Positions 35,166 through 46,103 are shown, counted from the stretch's first letter. The stretch: DNA of 64,000 nt from Gordionus sp. m RMFG-2023 (GCF_954871325.1 NC_088775.1:27133561-27197560); one strand, 5' to 3'. Notes: a model not told the origin generated them from the sequence alone. Numbers and translations: made by a program.

Positions 35166-35800
35166 ATCCAAAGTCTCCCAGAGGTATTGTATTTAGGATA
35201 TATTTGAATTATTTTTTGAATGATAACCTTATAATTATTTTTGAATAATAGCCTTATAATTATTTTTAATGTTTTTATTATAATTAATGCATTGCCTTTA
35301 GATAGTAGTTCCCAAAATGGCCTTTATGATGAAATTATCCCACTTGCTACGGAGTTTGTTGATCCAAACTCTCCCAGAGGTATTGTAGATATTTATTTGA
35401 ATTATCTTTTGAATGATAATCTTATAATTATTTTTTGAATAATAGCCTTATAATTATTTTTAGTGTTTTTATTATAATTAATGCATTGCCTTTAGATAGT
35501 AGTTCCCAAAATGGCCTTTATGATGAAATTATTCCACTTGCTACGGAGTTTGTTGATCCAAACTCTTCCAGAGGTATTGTATTTAGGATATATATTTGAA
35601 TTATCTTTTGAATGATAATCTTATAATTATTTTTTGAATAATAGCCTTATAATTATTTTTAATGTTTTTATTATAATTAATGCATTGCCTTTAGATAGTA
35701 GTTCCCAAAATGGCCTTTATGATGAAATTATTCCACTTGCTACGGAGTTTGTTGATCCAAAGTCTCCCAGAGGTATTGTATATAGGATATATTTGAATTA
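35130..35800 (+). repeat. ~195-bp tandem array between integrase and OTU regions
   Basis: Four units near 35155, 35350, 35550 and 35750 each encode EFVDP(N/K)SPRGIV, preceded in three by LDSSSQNGLYDEIIPLAT. Between units are AT-rich stretches starting with gta... after GGTATTG, so each unit looks like a small exon with its intron, amplified in tandem. A related but diverged unit follows to about 35920 (DFIHPKTPIGNVI). Confidence 0.75.
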
Positions 35801-36029
35801 TTTTTTTGAAAATAAAGCAGCACGTGTGTTACTTATATACAGTGGTTCCCAAAATGTTGAGTTTGAAGATAAAAATATTCAGCTTGACAGGGATTTTATC
35901 CATCCAAAGACTCCCATAGGTAATGTTATTTCTGATATATATTTGATTTATTTTTTAATTTATTACGTATACAGAATTGGATGATGATATTTTGATAATA
36001 AATAAATTAGAAAATATCCCTAGATTTTT

Positions 36030-36618
36030 TTTCCTACAACAAAGGTTTGGAAAAAATTTCATGCTAAAATATATGGTCTAAAGCCTCCCAAACGTTGTCG
36101 GGATGTAGACTATGAGAAACAACTTGGTGAACCCACCATCCTGGTGCAAATTGAAGGTGATGGGAATTGTTTTTATAGGTAAAACATATTAATATAAAAT
36201 TTCATTTTATTCTACTTTATATAATTTAGGGCGATTAGTGTAGAGCTTACTGGAGCTCAAAATTCCCATGATATTCTCAGGCAATGGTTGGCACAATTTA
36301 TGCTAACATCCGAGATGGGAAAGGTAATTGAAAATTATCTTCACGACACGAACAAAAAAATAGACACAAACTTATGTCTTTAATAATGTAATGACACAGC
36401 AGATATGGGCTTCTGACACAGAAGTCAGGGCGATGGCCACAATGTTAAATACGGCTATTTTTACTTATATAAAATATAATGATAATTTTGTATGGGCCCG
36501 ATATGACCCATTTTATATTCGCGACAATATAAAAATATTTAATAATAATTTTATTTATATAAAAAATGGGGGGAGTCATTTTGAAAATGTTTTAGATTGC
36601 GATTTATCTTCCATCTAA
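36030..36618 (+). CDS. OTU-type cysteine protease domain of the Ginger-like fossil
   Basis: OTU proteases cleave ubiquitin-like chains; several transposon groups carry one. The signature GDGNCFYRAIS spans 36152-36240 across a likely intron (36180-36228, gtaaaa...tttag; AG|G codon, phase kept). Upstream KKFHAKIYGLKPPKRC; downstream VELTGAQNSHDILRQWLA (to about 36300), then WASDTEVRAMATMLNTAIF and GGSHFENVLD (to 36618), where the His of SHFENV is the expected catalytic partner. Asp, Cys and His positions are thus all visible. The whole gene is a fossil. Confidence 0.75.
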
Positions 36619-37642
36619 TCACTATTTATTATTTTATAAAAATATATAAATATATTTCATTCATATTATAACTTATCGCCTTATATATATTTTTTATGAA
36701 AGTTGTAGTTTATAAATAATATTCAATTACAATCTGATATGCAAAATATGATAATAATTATATTTTTCCATTATGTTTTTATTAAATTTAAAATTATGTA
36801 TAAATATTTATATCAATAAAGTTCTTCGTCTATTTTCTTATACCAAATAAAGTTTTATCTAATATTGGTGACCCAATTCAGTACAAAATAATATAGAGAT
36901 GGATTATTTTTAAAACATTATATTAGGTAAACAAAATAAGCATAACGACTAAGCCATTTAGGCTAAGAATTTATCTTACTGTTTCTTTGCGTGATTTTTA
37001 GAGGGTTGGGTAGAAAAGGCGGTTTGCCTCTAGTAAATTTTCTGTCATATATGAGCTTTGTCTAAATTAATGTCTATCGAGAAGATGTACTTTGTATAAG
37101 AAATATCATGGGATCGGAGTATTTGGTTATTTTATAAATTTCATGTTGTGTAAATTAGCATGTTAGTAAGGATCTCTTCCCTACCTAATATTGCTAAACT
37201 TTAAATATGATATAGATTGGAGTCTCGTATCAATAATCTGAACTAGTTCGCCCGTACTTTAAAAAAATTAGTTTCAACTTTGGGCGAGAGGGTTAAAAAA
37301 TTTGGGAGAATTTGATATTTTTCAGGCGAAATGAGCAGAACAGTAAATAGTTTTTCATAATATTCCATATTATATGTTTAATTAAAAATACATTAAAATA
37401 AATAAAGAGCCAAACCAGCCATAAAATAATTTTAAAACAAAATATATATAAAAAAAATTATAAGTGAAAGCGAGGGCAGGTTAAATAAATCTTTTCGCTA
37501 AAAATCCGCCCATTACAGACCTCTAATCTGCATATCTTATCACACACTATTTGGTATGATATGCAGACTAAAAATATAAATTTAAAACTATAGAGAGGCG
37601 GCGACTATTTAGATAAGATAGATAAAAAAAACAATTTAAATA

Positions 37643-37722
37643 AAAAATGTACGCTACATGGATTTGAACCCGCATTAAGAGGATAGGTATGTAAGTATTA
37701 CTAACTAGACTACCCACCACAC
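37643..37722 (-). repeat. tRNA-like sequence (SINE head or pseudo-tRNA)
   Basis: The minus strand has an A-box-like TGGGTAGTCTAGTTAG (37699-37714) and a B box GGGTTCAAATCC (37660-37671), spaced as in a tRNA gene. The acceptor, anticodon and T stems do not pair well, so it is not a functional tRNA. It may be a tRNA-derived SINE remnant. It lies inside the Ginger-like element. A ~140-bp duplication follows (37790-37930 and 37975-38115). Confidence 0.45.
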
Positions 37723-38439
37723 CTTGTAATTCTTAATTTTATTTGTTATATATAATCTACTTTTTAATTAAATTTATATGTATCAAAAAGAGAAATTTTA
37801 TTATATTGTTAACTTTAATGATGTTAAAATAAAGATGAGCTCTTGAAATGACAATATATATTTTACAAAGCATTACTAAAATATTATTTTAAAACATAGA
37901 TTATAATTAAATAGTTAGGTGTGATACCATTATTGTCTCTATATTGTATTTTATATCCTTAACTTTAATGATGTTCCTTGATTTTACAGCTCTCATTATT
38001 CGACTTAATGACCTTAAAAAAATAAAGATGAGTTCTTAAAATGAAACGATATATATCTTGCAAAGCATTATTAAAATAATATTTTAAAACATAGATTATA
38101 ATTTAACAGTTAGGTTTTATACCATTATATCGCTTCAAAAACATTGGGGGCCATTATCATCAAAATCTTACAACCCATCCGTGTGAAAGTGATTGCGTGA
38201 GATTTCGAAATCTCACAGATCACTTTCACACGTTACACCGGGCTTTAAATATTTAAATCCGGGCCGGGCCGTAAAAAATATTTTTAAAAATATCCGGGCC
38301 GGGCCTTAAATTTTTAAATCCGGGCAGGGCCGGGTCGTAAAAAATTTTTTTTAAATATATCCGGGCCGGGCCTAAAAAAATTTAAACCGGGCTGAGCCGG
38401 ACCGTGCAAATGGTGCCTCTGCAGGTCTGTGATTTATAT

Positions 38440-40085
38440 AAATAAATATGCCAGAGGCATATCCAGAATTTATTATGGAAGGAGAAGGGGACACTATTAG
38501 GTGGGTTTTCCCGCCATTAATTTTATTGGAGGTCTTTAGGCCCAATATTATAAGCGTTGGCTATATTACATATCTTTAAAAATAATTATTTACATTTTTT
38601 TTATAAAAATGCTTTTTTAAAAAATTTAAATTTGGCATCTGCTTTTTTTAAAAAAAAATCATAAGTTTACGAAGTAGAATATATATAGTATATAATAATA
38701 TTCGTAAGACTTTTTATCAATCAATACACTATCTTGTTTTTTTTGGTAACATTTGTAATGGTTTTTTGAATCTGCGGATACAGGTTAGTAAGAAAGATCG
38801 GGATAAAGAGATTGACTGAGTAACAATGTTAACACGAATAACTTTTTAACCCTAGAGCATAAAGAGATTAGATTTTTTTTATTAAACTGTATTTTAATAT
38901 ATAATTTCTAACCTAGGTCTTCTTTTAGAAAATCTTTTTTGGTTTGACATATTTTGCCAAAAAATCGTAAAATATATATCCGTTTAAAAATTTTTACTTT
39001 AAATAGTTAGCTATAAAATAAAATTTATAAGATTTTTGTATAATGTATATATATATATATCACCCTGAGAAAAAGCTTTTATGGGTAAAGCGGTTAAAAT
39101 GCCCTCTTTGATAAAAGCTGTAAAAAGATAATTTCAAATATTAACGTTTAAGCCATTCAAAAATAATATTAATAAATAGTTTCTGTTATATAGAATAAAA
39201 ATTCTAAATAGTCACATTTCTGAATGATTAAATATATGTTCCGGTTATTCAGTCGATGTTATTTTATTATCTTTCTTTTGACTTGTTCATGCTCAGCTAG
39301 TATTGCTTATTTGTATTTTAGGAAAACTAATTCAAAAAATTCGTGTTCTTTATGCCTCATTTTATTTAACAATCTTTTTTTTGGAGTTACCGGATAATTT
39401 TATTTTATTTATAAAAAGTTAACTATACATAAAAAATTTAATATAATCAAAATATATTAATGGAAAATTGAATTACTAAGTGAAACAATATATTTATATT
39501 TACCCAAAGTAAAATATTTTAAAAATATTAGGCCCAACCCAGCCGAATCGTAATTATTTTTCAAAAATAGACCCTGCCATAAGCCCGTTCAGGCCGGGCT
39601 CTGACCGAGTACGGCCATGATTTGCAGATATCTATTGCAGACACCTCTTTTCCTTCACACGAATATCTCATAATAGTAAATTCTAAACTTTTTCTATGAA
39701 TTTAAACGTGAATATTATTTGTAATTACCCCCCCCCCCCCCACCTCCAGTATTTTTTTTAATGTATGAACATAAATCTTTTTGAAACAGTATTTATATAT
39801 TATATGAAATAAGATCATGTAAATGCGAATTTAAATAATATAATATAACAAAAATACGAATGTTAACAATATTTAAATTTCTTTTTTTTTAAATATTTTA
39901 ATTAACAACAAACATTGGATATTTTATAAATCAAAATATTAATTGATAATTTCTCCATCGCGAGATATGTTAACAACAATGCATCATTTAACATAAAATT
40001 GTAAACATAATGTGATAATTAAATTTTAATGAAATGAAGTCAATAATATTTGATAGTCAGCTAACATAAAACATCGTGAACTACT
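38440..40085. other. No gene seen; degenerate GC-rich MITE at 39520-39630
   Basis: AT-rich. 39520-39630 has worn 'aggcccaacccagcc' and 'caggccgggctctgac' blocks ending 'gatttgcagatatct', an old member of the family at 25087-25411. A C-run lies at 39728-39741. If the Ddr kinase exons follow in order they should lie here or beyond the transposon block, but I could not recognise HRD or DFG motifs. Confidence 0.4.
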
Positions 40086-40089
40086 TCAC

Positions 40090-40190
40090 CTCCCTTAAGG
40101 TCATGTCCAATTTTCGAATAATGTTATTGATTCTTTAGGAATTGCGGGTATAGAAGACGTAATAGATTTGGAAGAGCAAAAATTGTTTTG
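40090..40190 (-). CDS. Ddr: Ddr exon before or at the kinase start (tentative)
   Basis: Acceptor 'tttag' at 40191, phase 0 as required. Reads QNNFCSSKSITSSIPAIPKE and then SITLFE, which fits the 'FPR..L.FKE' stretch just ahead of the kinase ATP loop in Ddr proteins. The frame then meets a stop at 40101-40103. One frame over, the sequence gives KIGHDLKGGEVV, which could be a poor glycine-loop match. Either there is a one-base slip near 40110 (error or decay), or the true exon ends differently. A donor-like AG|GTGAAG lies at 40090. Confidence 0.45.
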
Positions 40191-40430
40191 CTAAAGAAAT
40201 AAATTATTGCCACATGTAAATATAATTTAAACTATATAAACAGGAAAGGCTTTTATTAAAATTATACATATTTCATGTGCTAAATATTTCCTATTTTTCA
40301 CATTGAAATAAAATGACAAAATAGTGTATATATATACACACTTGAAATATAAGTTAGTAATTTTGGCTTAATAGTAAGCAAAATATACGATTTTTAAAAA
40401 AAATAAAAGTATCGAAGTTTAAATTAAAAC

Positions 40431-40489
40431 CTGCAAAAGATCTACGCACGCGTACGGGTTGATGGTTGTAAGATTATCAATCTTATCAT
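40431..40489 (-). CDS. Ddr: Ddr juxtamembrane mini-exon
   Basis: 59 bp between 'tatag' and CAG|gtttta; phase 1 in, phase 0 out, matching both neighbours. Joined with the previous exon it reads HAVDDKIDNLTTINPYACVD and then LLQ. NPYAC...LL aligns with the NTYAVP..L stretch of the family, a tyrosine site in the cytoplasmic juxtamembrane region. Short, so the call rests on phase and position. Confidence 0.6.
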
Positions 40490-40786
40490 CTATATAATTG
40501 ATTTGATTTAAGTAAATTAACATGTAACACAAAAATGTATTAATTTCCAATCAAACTCACAACTTCTTCCTTCCGGCTAGGTTACAATTAATAATATCAA
40601 TTCAATTAATTCAGGTTTATGTCTAATCTAAACATACCTTGTGACTGAAAATTAACTAAAAATTAATTACATTAAAGATAAGTGACACAATAAGAGAAAA
40701 CATACGAACGTAATTTATTATATATTGAAATTCTCGAATAAGTTCAATAGCAACCCTAAATATCTAATCAAAAGTAAAACACTTAC

Positions 40787-41372
40787 CGACGGCGTGTAAT
40801 CCCATTAAGGGGATTTTCTTAGTCATCGTTTCTTCTCTTTTCCCGCGCGAATCGGTTCCGCTATCAACCTTTGAGGTTGCGGAAGTGGAAACGGTTGAGT
40901 TGGAAGAGGAGCGCGTGGTAGCCGACGGTGAAGATCCGGATGAGTCTGCGCATATTCTAGGGTAAGCTTGTTGATGTCTTCCAGATCCCGCCCCATTTTT
41001 GACGTCAAGGTAAGGGGATGGAACAAAAGTATGGTTGTCGAAACAACAGAGGTCGGCTACCAGTCCCCTAGGGTTAGAAAGAGTCAATGAAGCAGGAGAA
41101 GCAGAACTTGCTTGGGGATACAATATGCGTCTCAGGGTTGGGTGATTTTGGACGAGAAGTGCTTCGTTAGCCAAGGGTTTATCTTGAAGTTGATTTGTAT
41201 TATGCCCTCTATTATCGACGTGCTTATCGATGAGTGGAGGGGGAGGCAGATTGGAAACATTATTGCTGGTTGAATGAGAGGAGGGAGTGAATGTGGGGAT
41301 AGAGGGGATGGCTTTGAACTTGTAGAGAACTTTTTTAGGGGCAAATTTTTGTTTAACGTAACAACGACGAAC
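40787..41372 (-). CDS. Ddr: Ddr long cytoplasmic juxtamembrane exon
   Basis: 586 bp, open throughout. Starts VRRCYVKQKFAPKKVLYKFK, a basic stop-transfer stretch directly after the transmembrane exon. It continues through a Ser/Pro/Thr-rich region (SIPTFTPSSHSTSNNV, PPPPLIDKH, ADSSGSSPSATTRSSS) to KKIPLMGLHAV and the donor G|gtaagtg. The local base composition is much richer in G+C than its surroundings, as expected of exon. The long disordered Ser-rich linker before the kinase is typical of Ddr. The weak spot is the acceptor ('aaaaaaag'), which lacks a pyrimidine tract. Confidence 0.7.
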
Positions 41373-43027
41373 CTTTTTTTAAAAAAAATATATAATTTTG
41401 ATTGAATTCATTAATTTTTTTATACAAATTAAACAATTTCCATCTTGACAATTGTATAGTTGAGATAGATTTGGTCTAAATGACTCATGCTTATATACAT
41501 ATAACTTATATGCCTTAAAGGTTTATGCTGTGTTATAGTTTAAAAATTAGCGACGGGGACACACTACTCCAAAAAATAGTAGGGGGCACGCTAAAATGGG
41601 CAAAGAGAGGGGCGAATTTTTGTTTTTCCCAAAAATTTGAGGCAAATTTTTTAAAATAGTTTATGCTTCATATCGAAGAATATCATATGAAATAAACTAA
41701 ATCCCTATTATATAAAATATTAAATTAGAAAGTTATATAAAAATTGAAATATATTATAAAAATATATATTGCATAAAAAAATTTCATAATATTATAAAAT
41801 AATCATATTATTGTAATATAATGTATAAATAGGAATAGATCGAAAAAAGTGAAGAAAAAACTACAATATTCTATAACGAATCTTTTTTTAAACATTTTTA
41901 ACTTAATCGTACGTTTCCTTGATTGGTTATCGTTTGCAGATCTATGACTTCTCAGTCAATTTTTAATATTCGGAGAAGAATTCCAATGAATGAGAGGAGG
42001 TCTATTATCATTATTCTGGTTATATGTTTTATCATAAAACATGCAGGTAAATCAGTCATAATGGCATTCATAAGGGGCTGCGCTCATATTCAGCAGTACT
42101 ACATGTGTGTTAATACAATTTTGAACTCTTTCAAATCACGGGGGCATTTAATACTTTTATTATTATTAACAATATACTCCCTCATCACATATATTGCTAG
42201 ATCCAGATTTTGCTTCATTCTGAAACAAAGTTAGTAGTTAGTTTAATTTGTTCTTCCCCATAACGAATGTGAAGGTCTGTTGGCTCCTTATCTTTTTATA
42301 AATATTCCACAATAAAACAAAATAGCTAAAAAGATAAAGCTGTATAATTTAATATAATATTTTAATTACTAAAATTATTAAAATTAGCATCCATTAACTC
42401 ATTTTGCATATTCTCCAAGACAATACAAATGAATTAATATTCGTTGATGTCAGAGTTCCCTTTTTCCTTCATTACTACTAATCTAAATTTCTTTATTTCC
42501 CAAGATTCATGAGCTATTTAATATGTTCTCATTAGAAATATTAAATAAACATTCACTTAGAAATTATAAAAAAAATTTCAAATCTACCAGCAATATCCTT
42601 AAACTTTAGAACACGAATCATTCGCTTTATTTTTGCCGCGTTAGGCAAACTGATTGTTCTTGTCTGAAGCCTTAAAGACAGACTGGATAATTCTAGAACA
42701 TCAAGGCGATATGAGATAAGAATTCATCACTTTCTAATCGAAAGTCTGTTAAATCTCAGACTTTTGTTAGAATTTGCTTAATTTTTGAAATGAGTATACA
42801 GGGCCTCTTAACAGTACGAAGACCACTTGACATCCATTGTACATAAAGTACCCTTCCAATCTTCAGCAACTGAAGGCCTAATTCAAATACTATTTGATCC
42901 AATGCTTTTTAATTTTTGTTGGATTAGCTATTTAAACTATACATTGTGTCAATAAAGGCTATAAAATGATTAACGCCTGTAACACTTTTTATTGAATTCA
43001 TTACCTGTTAATTGTAAAAGGTGGTCT

Positions 43028-43170
43028 AAAATATGGCAGAGTATGATCGTTGGATATTGTGCGCAAAGGCGCGTTTATACACAATATTCCTTCCCAGCCA
43101 TGAAATTGGCGCCATTTTTTCAAAAATGTTTCAAGAAAACCCAGCGGATTTAAGAAGATTCGGTAGCGTA
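43028..43170 (+). pseudogene. Possible globin-like exon fragment
   Basis: The + strand reads YDRWILCAKARLYTIFLPS, then HEIGAIFSKMFQENPADLRR and FGSV before a stop. The pattern W...A+LY.....IG..F...F..NP.....F is that of globin helices A-B, and 'ggcagag' upstream and 'agc|gtataa' downstream could be splice sites. It is one short stretch on the strand opposite Ddr, with no other globin exon (F-helix His) found. It may be a retained fragment or chance. Confidence 0.25.
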
Positions 43171-43856
43171 TAAACAATCCTCTCCACATCTTTTGATTTT
43201 AGTTCAATCAGGTCTTTAAATATAAAAATAGGTTCATCAAAAGAGGAACCCAATACCTATTTTAGATATATAACCAAGGCGGTCAGGCGCGTACGCAGGA
43301 ATTTGGTCTGGGGGGGGATAATAAATTTTTTTAAGAAATATTATTGTTTTTTAAAAATATCAAGCATAAATTTATTAGGACTAATAACTATTTCTTATAC
43401 AAAATTTTAAATTAATGTGAATTATAAAAAAATTCTATGTACAAACCGGCATATAAAAAAACTATAAATAAATATGAATTAAACAATATTAAACGGATAT
43501 AATTGGCGGTATAGAAAAACTATAAAATAAATGTGAATTATAAAATATAAAGTGAATATAACCACTATATGAATCACTTATATGACCCAAAATAAAAATT
43601 TGAATTTTTTGAGCCTTTAAAATTTATATGTAAAGTATAAAAAATTTAAATGTTGGAAATATAAATTAATACACAAAAATTTTAGGAATAATTGTTATTG
43701 TATGTTATATATTTACAATGTAAAATCCAATCTTCGTTGGGATTGAGTTAATTTTTCAATTATCTCATCCTTGCTTGTCGTGAAATGCCTATGAATATTC
43801 AAAAGATCCAAACCTTTCAATATACTTTCAGAAGTTGTATTTCTTGGTATGTTTTT

Positions 43857-44109
43857 CAGAGACCTGCAGGCCCGGCCCCAGACTTAATTTTTAAAAAAAA
43901 ATATCCAGGCTTGGCTCTATATTTTAAAACAGTCAATATTTGAAATCGTTATTTTTAGCTATAAAAATCAAAAATTAATATAATTTATTTTAAAAAAATC
44001 CGGGTCGGGCCTGAAAATTTTTTTTAAAAAAAATCTGGGCCGAGCCGTAAAAATTTTTTTTAAAAAAATCCGGGACTTGTCCTGCAAATGGTACCTCTGC
44101 AGGGCTCTG
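43857..44109. mobile_element. GC-rich hAT MITE inside the hAT at 43284-45236
   Basis: The ends CAGAGACCTGCAGG and CCTCTGCAGGGCTCTG are those of the hAT pair at 29.5-38.4 kb. The interior is T/A runs between 'cccggcccc' type blocks. The MITE at 59213-59565 sits at the same internal position of the sister hAT, so it was inserted before that family spread. Flanking 8-mers have diverged. Confidence 0.75.
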
Positions 44110-44499
44110 TTATTCTTCTTAAAAAAAAGAATGCTCTCTCATTAGTTTACTAATGGGAAGTTGTTTATATATATATATATATAACTATTTTATTACATTG
44201 GGAATATAATCTAAAATGTGTTTGAAATAATGCAAAGCATCCATAGCATTTTTTGGGACTATATCAACCATATTTAATCTTTTAAAAATAGTTATTCGGC
44301 TAATAAGGCATCATAAGATCTTTAAGATCTTCATGATAAAAATCTAACAAATATTTTTTTTTCTATCACAATCTGATAAAGGTTGAGAAGGCTTTTGTGG
44401 AAGTAATATCTGTAGATTGGTAAGTTCTGCCTGATGAATTAAAAACAGTTCATTTATTTGGGTTATAAATAAATGTATCTAAGAGAGAGGACATTTGTT

Positions 44500-44706
44500 T
44501 TATAATACTTTCCTACTGATCTTATATACTCTTATACTAATGTTTTGACGACGAGTTTGTCTTGCTGCAAGTTGAGGGAGACAAATATTAAACACGTATA
44601 GCTCTGCTTTTGACTTAACAATAACATAAAATTCTTCATCAACATTAACCCTAATTTCCTTGAGTTCTAATAAAATGCTCTCCGCTATTCTTATCTTCTT
44701 AATCAA
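44500..44706 (-). CDS. hAT transposase fragment (ZMYM/THAP-associated type)
   Basis: 68-residue open stretch. FNICLPQLAARQTRRQNISI matches the conserved 'PR...RQT.R.N......E.YYRI' segment of hAT transposases of the P52rIPK/ZMYM6-like type. The preceding IKKIRIAESILLELKEIRVN fits the helical insertion domain. The frame is lost on both sides and the rest of the gene is only faintly visible. Sister copy at about 59940-60110. Confidence 0.6.
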   Translation of the reverse strand: MIKKIRIAESILLELKEIRVNVDEEFYVIVKSKAELYVFNICLPQLAARQTRRQNISIRVYKISRKVL

Positions 44707-45951
44707 GTTAATGTCATGTTTTTGAAAAGTATTACATAAAATAGTTGTATATTTAAATAATACATTCTAATGAGATAAAAAAAATTTGGAATAAGCATTG
44801 AATCCAATAATTTTAGTGCTTCTGAGGAAATATTTTTTTCAGGCAATTGTGATATTTCAGTAATAGCAAATAATAGGCTCTTCTAACTATATAATAGCTG
44901 TTACTGCTTGATGGCGGAGACTCTATCTCGTTGGACAAGCTTGCAATTTCTTTCTTCCTATTGGACTAGGAGTTTCAGAAATAATTATTATTTGACTTGA
45001 AATTTGAAAATGGTAGATAAATATTAGCCGCTAAAAATTTGAAAATAATAGGTAAATATTACGCCAAGGAAAACTTGAAATCGAAATTAATTGATAAAAT
45101 AACTTAGTAGATGAATGTGATAATGTAATTAAATATATATTTAATATGAGATAGGAATAAATATTAACAAATATAAATTAATATAAACAGTAATATTTTT
45201 GAAAAATATATCCAGCATCTGCATTTTTTGGCTTTGGGGCGGTCATAATGTTGTTGATTTATCTACCGGAAAGAATGCAAAATATGTCCCATATCTAAAC
45301 CATTGGGCTCTTGTAGATCTATTAACGATTCATAATCTACAAAATGGCGATTTGTGCTTCAAGATAATATGCAGTATTAAATATTATCTTGATTTTTCTA
45401 TCAGTTTGATTAACCATTTTATATAATCACTGGCAGTATTTTTTTATTTGCTTACATAGCCTTTTTTCAGGAGCTTTCTATGCATCTGAATTCTTTCCAA
45501 TGTTTTTTAATTTATGCGTTCTGTGTTGTAAGTGGTTGCTACCATTTGCATATTGCACCATTCACTTGAAATATGCATTCTTATGTTATGAGGAAGCAGG
45601 GTTACAGCTAATAAACGGCTAGTCAAAACGTATAAAATGACATTCTCATATTTTTATTGAATATTTTTTTAGAACCAAGTAAAATAGGGAAGGGTTAGTT
45701 TTTGGATTATAAATGCACAATTACATTAATATACTACCATTTTCTTTTATAAAATGTTTTAATTTCATGATTAAAAATATTAAATCTAATTTACATTCTA
45801 CCAATAAAAGAGTTATTAAAATTTTTTTTATACCCGGCAGGGTTTTAAAAAAAAATTAGGATCCTCAACACCTCTAATTTTAGCCTAACATAGATTAAAT
45901 TTTCAACATTTTGTTTATTTATTTCTTTCTTTTAAATTTTTCACTTTTTAC

Positions 45952-46103
45952 CTGAATAAACGAGAGATTTATGACGAAAAATAATAATGCGCAGGTCAAA
46001 ATTATGATCAATATTTTGTGGTTTTTCCCATCGTTATTCAGATTCCCCGAAATGTTAGATTCAAATGTTGGGTTGGCTTCGGATGTGGATGGTATTATGC
46101 CAT
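45952..46103 (-). CDS. Ddr: Ddr transmembrane exon
   Basis: 152 bp; phase 1 in ('caag|AT GGC'), phase 0 out (CAG|gtaaaaag). With the preceding exon it gives DGIIPSTSEANPTFESNISG, which holds an N-glycosylation site (NIS). It then encodes a hydrophobic helix, ILIIILTCALLFFVINLSF, and Q. The next exon starts with basic residues, so topology is extracellular N-terminus, cytoplasmic C-terminus. The DG(I/L) directly after the last discoidin cysteine is also seen in known Ddr proteins (GC.W.DGLVSY), but here only about 28 residues separate it from the membrane. Confidence 0.75.

Larger units (their letters stand above)
33600..38237 (+). mobile_element. Ginger-like transposon (LTR-type integrase + OTU protease), fossil
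   Basis: Sits in a GC-rich block of the outer hAT. The right end is ...ATCACTTTCACACGTTACA followed by CCGG (38238-38241). The left end begins at GAAAGTGATTACC after CCG (33596-33598), so roughly the outermost ten bases are gone. Subterminal motifs (GTGAAAGTGAT, TGAGATTTCG, CGCTTCAAA) are repeated inverted at both ends. Inside are an integrase region, a tandem array and an OTU domain. A TGT start and 4-bp duplication fit the Ginger group of DNA transposons. Several breaks; not active. Confidence 0.7.
29488..38431 (+). mobile_element. hAT transposon with GC-rich ends, carrying two later insertions
   Basis: ATTTATAT at 29480-29487 is repeated exactly at 38432-38439. The left end CAGAGACCTGCAGG mirrors the right end CTCTGCAGGTCTGTG. 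The terminal regions are 'ggcccggccc' blocks between T/A runs. Coding remains: a BED finger (29930-30397) and the dimerisation domain (about 32590-32910). Removing the dispersed repeat plus inner hAT (about 30402-32590) and the Ginger-like insert (33600-38237) leaves about 2.1 kb, close to the 1.8 kb of its relative at 30701-32497. Confidence 0.85.
43284..45236 (-). mobile_element. hAT element (CAGGCGCGTACGCAGG end), right end lost
   Basis: Same family as the complete element at 58801-60663. The left end CAGGCGCGTACGCAGG is followed by a G-run. Near 45233 the right terminal G-tract and TIR are missing and the sequence passes into 'ggcggtcataa'. The six bases GGCGGT also end the left flank AAGGCGGT (43276-43283), so a trimmed target duplication is plausible. 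Carries the transposase remnant at 44500-44706. Confidence 0.75.
41373..45951 (-). other. Ddr intron 4 (4.6 kb)
   Basis: Holds a hAT copy at 43284-45236 with a GC-rich MITE inside it, a possible globin-like fragment on the other strand (43028-43170), and otherwise AT-rich DNA. The frame at 41923-42234 on + shows no family resemblance. Confidence 0.6.

Noticed and set aside
37643-37722. Functional tRNA gene
   Set aside because: A and B boxes are present but the acceptor, anticodon and T stems do not pair.
33600-38237. LTR retrotransposon or Polinton as the source of the integrase
   Set aside because: No direct terminal repeats, no capsid, polymerase B or reverse transcriptase seen; ends are inverted and flanked by CCGG.
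30701-38431. Reading 29488 and 32497 as the two ends of one element
   Set aside because: Their 8-bp flanks differ (ATTTATAT versus ATAAATAT). The proper partners are 38431 and 30701, which give perfect duplications.
41923-42234. 103-residue + strand frame in Ddr intron 4
   Set aside because: No family resemblance and hydrophobic low-information composition; it lies opposite an intron of a well-supported gene.
45199-45426. 75-residue + frame spanning the end of the hAT copy
   Set aside because: Crosses the element/host boundary, so it is a chance frame.
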